Below, piece after piece: positions 4,760 to 5,599 of a stretch of 5,599 nucleotides of DNA; position 1 is the stretch's first letter; every line of letters begins with the position of its first letter. The stretch lies in the NCBI GenBank assembly GCA_031272565.1, contig JAISTN010000376.1:1-5599 (forward strand), in the 5' to 3' direction. The notes under the pieces are model-generated. The model ran no database searches. It worked only from the letters and a program-made list of their open reading frames with translations, and was not told the DNA's origin. Both the position numbers and the translations under genes were made by a program. Source of the stretch: Bifidobacteriaceae bacterium. Lineage in GTDB: Bacteria > Actinomycetota > Actinomycetes > Actinomycetales > WQXJ01.

Positions 4760-5026
4760 ATGGCAAAGTCACCTTCGCCCGAGCAACTAATCAAGGCGTT
4801 GACGGAGAAGCAGCGCATCGTGGCCGAATCGGTCAGCGAACTGAAGGCTGAACTCGCACCGGGGGCGCTGGCCAAGCGCGCCAAGACTGAAACCACAGCC
4901 AAGGTGAAGGCCGCCACCCTGGACCCGGCCGGCAAACCCAAGCCCTCGCTGCTCGTGGCCGCCTCCGGCGTCCTGGCCCTGCTGGCCACCTGGATCACAC
5001 TGCGGGCCGTCAGGCGCAGCAAGTGA
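4760..5026 (+). CDS. DUF3618-family single-pass membrane protein
   Basis: This gene encodes an 88-residue protein. Residues 5-35 (SPEQLIKALTEKQRIVAESV then SELKAEL) form a charged helix typical of the DUF3618 N-terminus. A basic Lys/Ala-rich stretch (36-61) follows, then one membrane segment at about 63-83 (SLLVAASGVLALLATWITLR), and the protein ends with basic AVRRSK. With Lys/Arg on both sides the topology cannot be set with confidence, but a cytoplasmic N-terminal domain anchored by the C-terminal helix is the simplest reading. The molecular role of DUF3618 proteins is not known. The gene leads a two-gene unit: its TGA overlaps the GTG of the GroES-like gene by four bases (GTGA), so the two proteins are probably made together. 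From memory, DUF3618 genes in other actinobacteria also tend to sit beside a GroES-like gene. The start is fixed by the -10 six bases upstream. Confidence 0.85.
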   Translation: MAKSPSPEQLIKALTEKQRIVAESVSELKAELAPGALAKRAKTETTAKVKAATLDPAGKPKPSLLVAASGVLALLATWITLRAVRRSK

Positions 5027-5469
5027 AGCCTCAGCCAGCCGGGCTTGGTAGCGTGGCGGCATCGGGCACCACGGAAGGCGAGGGGACGGCCACGGCCGAG
5101 CCGGGCCCAACTGCCCTGGCCCCCAAGCCGCCCGCACCACCCAAACTGCCAGACGGCCCGCTGCCGGTGCGTCTACTGGGCGACCGATTGCTGGTCATGC
5201 TCGATGCCGAATCAGCGGAGCGGCGCTCGGCCGGCGGCATCCTAATCCCGGCCACGGCGGCCGTCGGCAAACGCCTGGCGTGGGCCTTCGTAGTGGGCGC
5301 CGGCGCCCACGTACGCCAGGTGGCGGTGGGCGACCGGGTCCTGTTCGACCCGGAGGACCGGGCCGAGATCGAACTGAGCGGCCAAACCTACCTGCTGCTG
5401 CGGGAACGCGACGTCCACGGTGTGGCTCAGGACACACCCGAAACCGAGGGCCAAGGCATGTATCTGTAG
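5023..5469 (+). CDS. GroES-like co-chaperone with N-terminal extension
   Basis: This gene encodes a 148-residue protein. The GroES (Cpn10) fold spans about residues 47-135: PVRLLGDRLLVML (48-60), a mobile loop around SAGGILIPATAAVGKRLA (69-86) whose GILIP matches the GroEL-binding hydrophobic tripeptide region of GroES, AVGDRVLFDPEDRAEIELSG (101-120) and the closing YLLLRERDVHGV (123-134). Ordinary GroES is about 95-100 residues. This one adds a Pro/Ala/Gly-rich, probably disordered, 46-residue N-terminus and a short C-terminal tail ending GMYL. No groEL follows in the 130 bases seen, so this is a secondary GroES-like protein rather than the main groESL copy. Its GTG start overlaps the TGA of the DUF3618 gene; AGGCG at 5012-5016 is a weak Shine-Dalgarno, and coupled translation is likely. 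A later internal start would remove the extension but has no better signal. Whether it works with GroEL or at the membrane with its partner is open. Confidence 0.85.
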   Translation: MKPQPAGLGSVAASGTTEGEGTATAEPGPTALAPKPPAPPKLPDGPLPVRLLGDRLLVMLDAESAERRSAGGILIPATAAVGKRLAWAFVVGAGAHVRQVAVGDRVLFDPEDRAEIELSGQTYLLLRERDVHGVAQDTPETEGQGMYL

Positions 5470-5517
5470 GGCCTCAGGAGCGCTGACCTGCGGCCCTACG
5501 GCCAGTGCCGTTGGCAG

Positions 5518-5546
5518 ACGCCGCGCCCGCCCAGACCCGGCGGCGT
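5518..5546 (+). terminator. Possible terminator hairpin after the GroES-like gene
   Basis: ACGCCGC (5518-5524) pairs with GCGGCGT (5540-5546) over a 15-base loop. A short GGCC/GGCC stem (5492-5495 with 5500-5503) precedes it. There is no T-tract. Placement between the operon and the tRNA promoter favours termination, but the evidence is limited to symmetry. Confidence 0.3.
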
Positions 5547-5575
5547 TCATGACTGGTCCAAGGGCGTGTTAGGCT
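5546..5575 (+). promoter_or_regulatory. Promoter of the right-end tRNA
   Basis: TAGGCT at 5570-5575 is a strong actinobacterial -10. TTCATG (5546-5551) lies 18 bases upstream as a weak -35. The expected transcription start, about 5582, falls just before the tRNA 5' end at 5586. Confidence 0.5.
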
Positions 5576-5585
5576 ATTGGACCGC

Positions 5586-5599
5586 GCGCCATTAGCTCA
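5586..5599 (+). tRNA. 5' end of a tRNA gene (cut by the window edge)
   Basis: GCGCCAT followed by TAGCTCA matches a seven-base acceptor strand, then U8-A9 and the GCUCA start of a D-arm. The promoter-like TAGGCT ten bases upstream supports it. The anticodon lies outside; from memory GCGCCATTAGCTCA resembles tRNA-Lys of some actinobacteria, but the identity cannot be set here. Confidence 0.55.

Noticed and set aside
5195..5550. Minus-strand Arg/Pro-rich open frames over the GroES-like gene
   Set aside because: Their composition is that of a shadow frame, and the plus-strand GroES fold is clear.
1..5599. CRISPR array or phage-type repeat cluster
   Set aside because: No regularly spaced repeats of the right length were found; the repeats seen are single pairs.

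Overview
The window is GC-rich DNA, most likely from an actinobacterium; I cannot name a genus. Three genes have a TANNNT -10 hexamer 6-7 bases before the start codon and no Shine-Dalgarno, the leaderless arrangement common in Actinomycetota. GTG starts, a DUF3618 gene and a TAGGCT tRNA promoter agree with this.

The left half (about 1-2950) looks like a worn accessory region. Reading on the minus strand is a VapBC-type toxin-antitoxin pair: a complete antitoxin gene and the first nine codons of a PIN-domain toxin that leaves the window. Next come debris of a serine recombinase C-terminal HTH region, split by a roughly 100-base stub of an IS3-family left end. Then an XRE regulator gene (minus) diverges from a complete 404-residue AAA_14/DUF4143 ATPase gene (plus). 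A frameshifted and truncated ParB-like domain follows. This side ends at the 3' end of an intact tRNA-Leu(UAG), a kind of gene often used as an integration site, but no intact integrase or att repeat is visible here.

The right half (about 2953-5599) looks more like stable chromosome. It carries tRNA-Leu on the minus strand. On the plus strand it has a 359-residue SUFU-domain protein, a hairpin cluster, a small ribbon-helix-helix-like protein, and a two-gene unit. That unit is a DUF3618 single-pass membrane protein whose TGA overlaps the GTG of a GroES-like protein with a Pro/Ala-rich N-terminal extension. The window ends inside the 5' end of a second tRNA, with a good promoter in front of it.

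No CRISPR array, complete transposon or recognisable biosynthetic cluster is present. The points most worth a second look are the XRE/ATPase divergent pair in the island-like half, the SUFU protein next to an orphan RHH gene, and the coupled membrane-protein/GroES-like pair.
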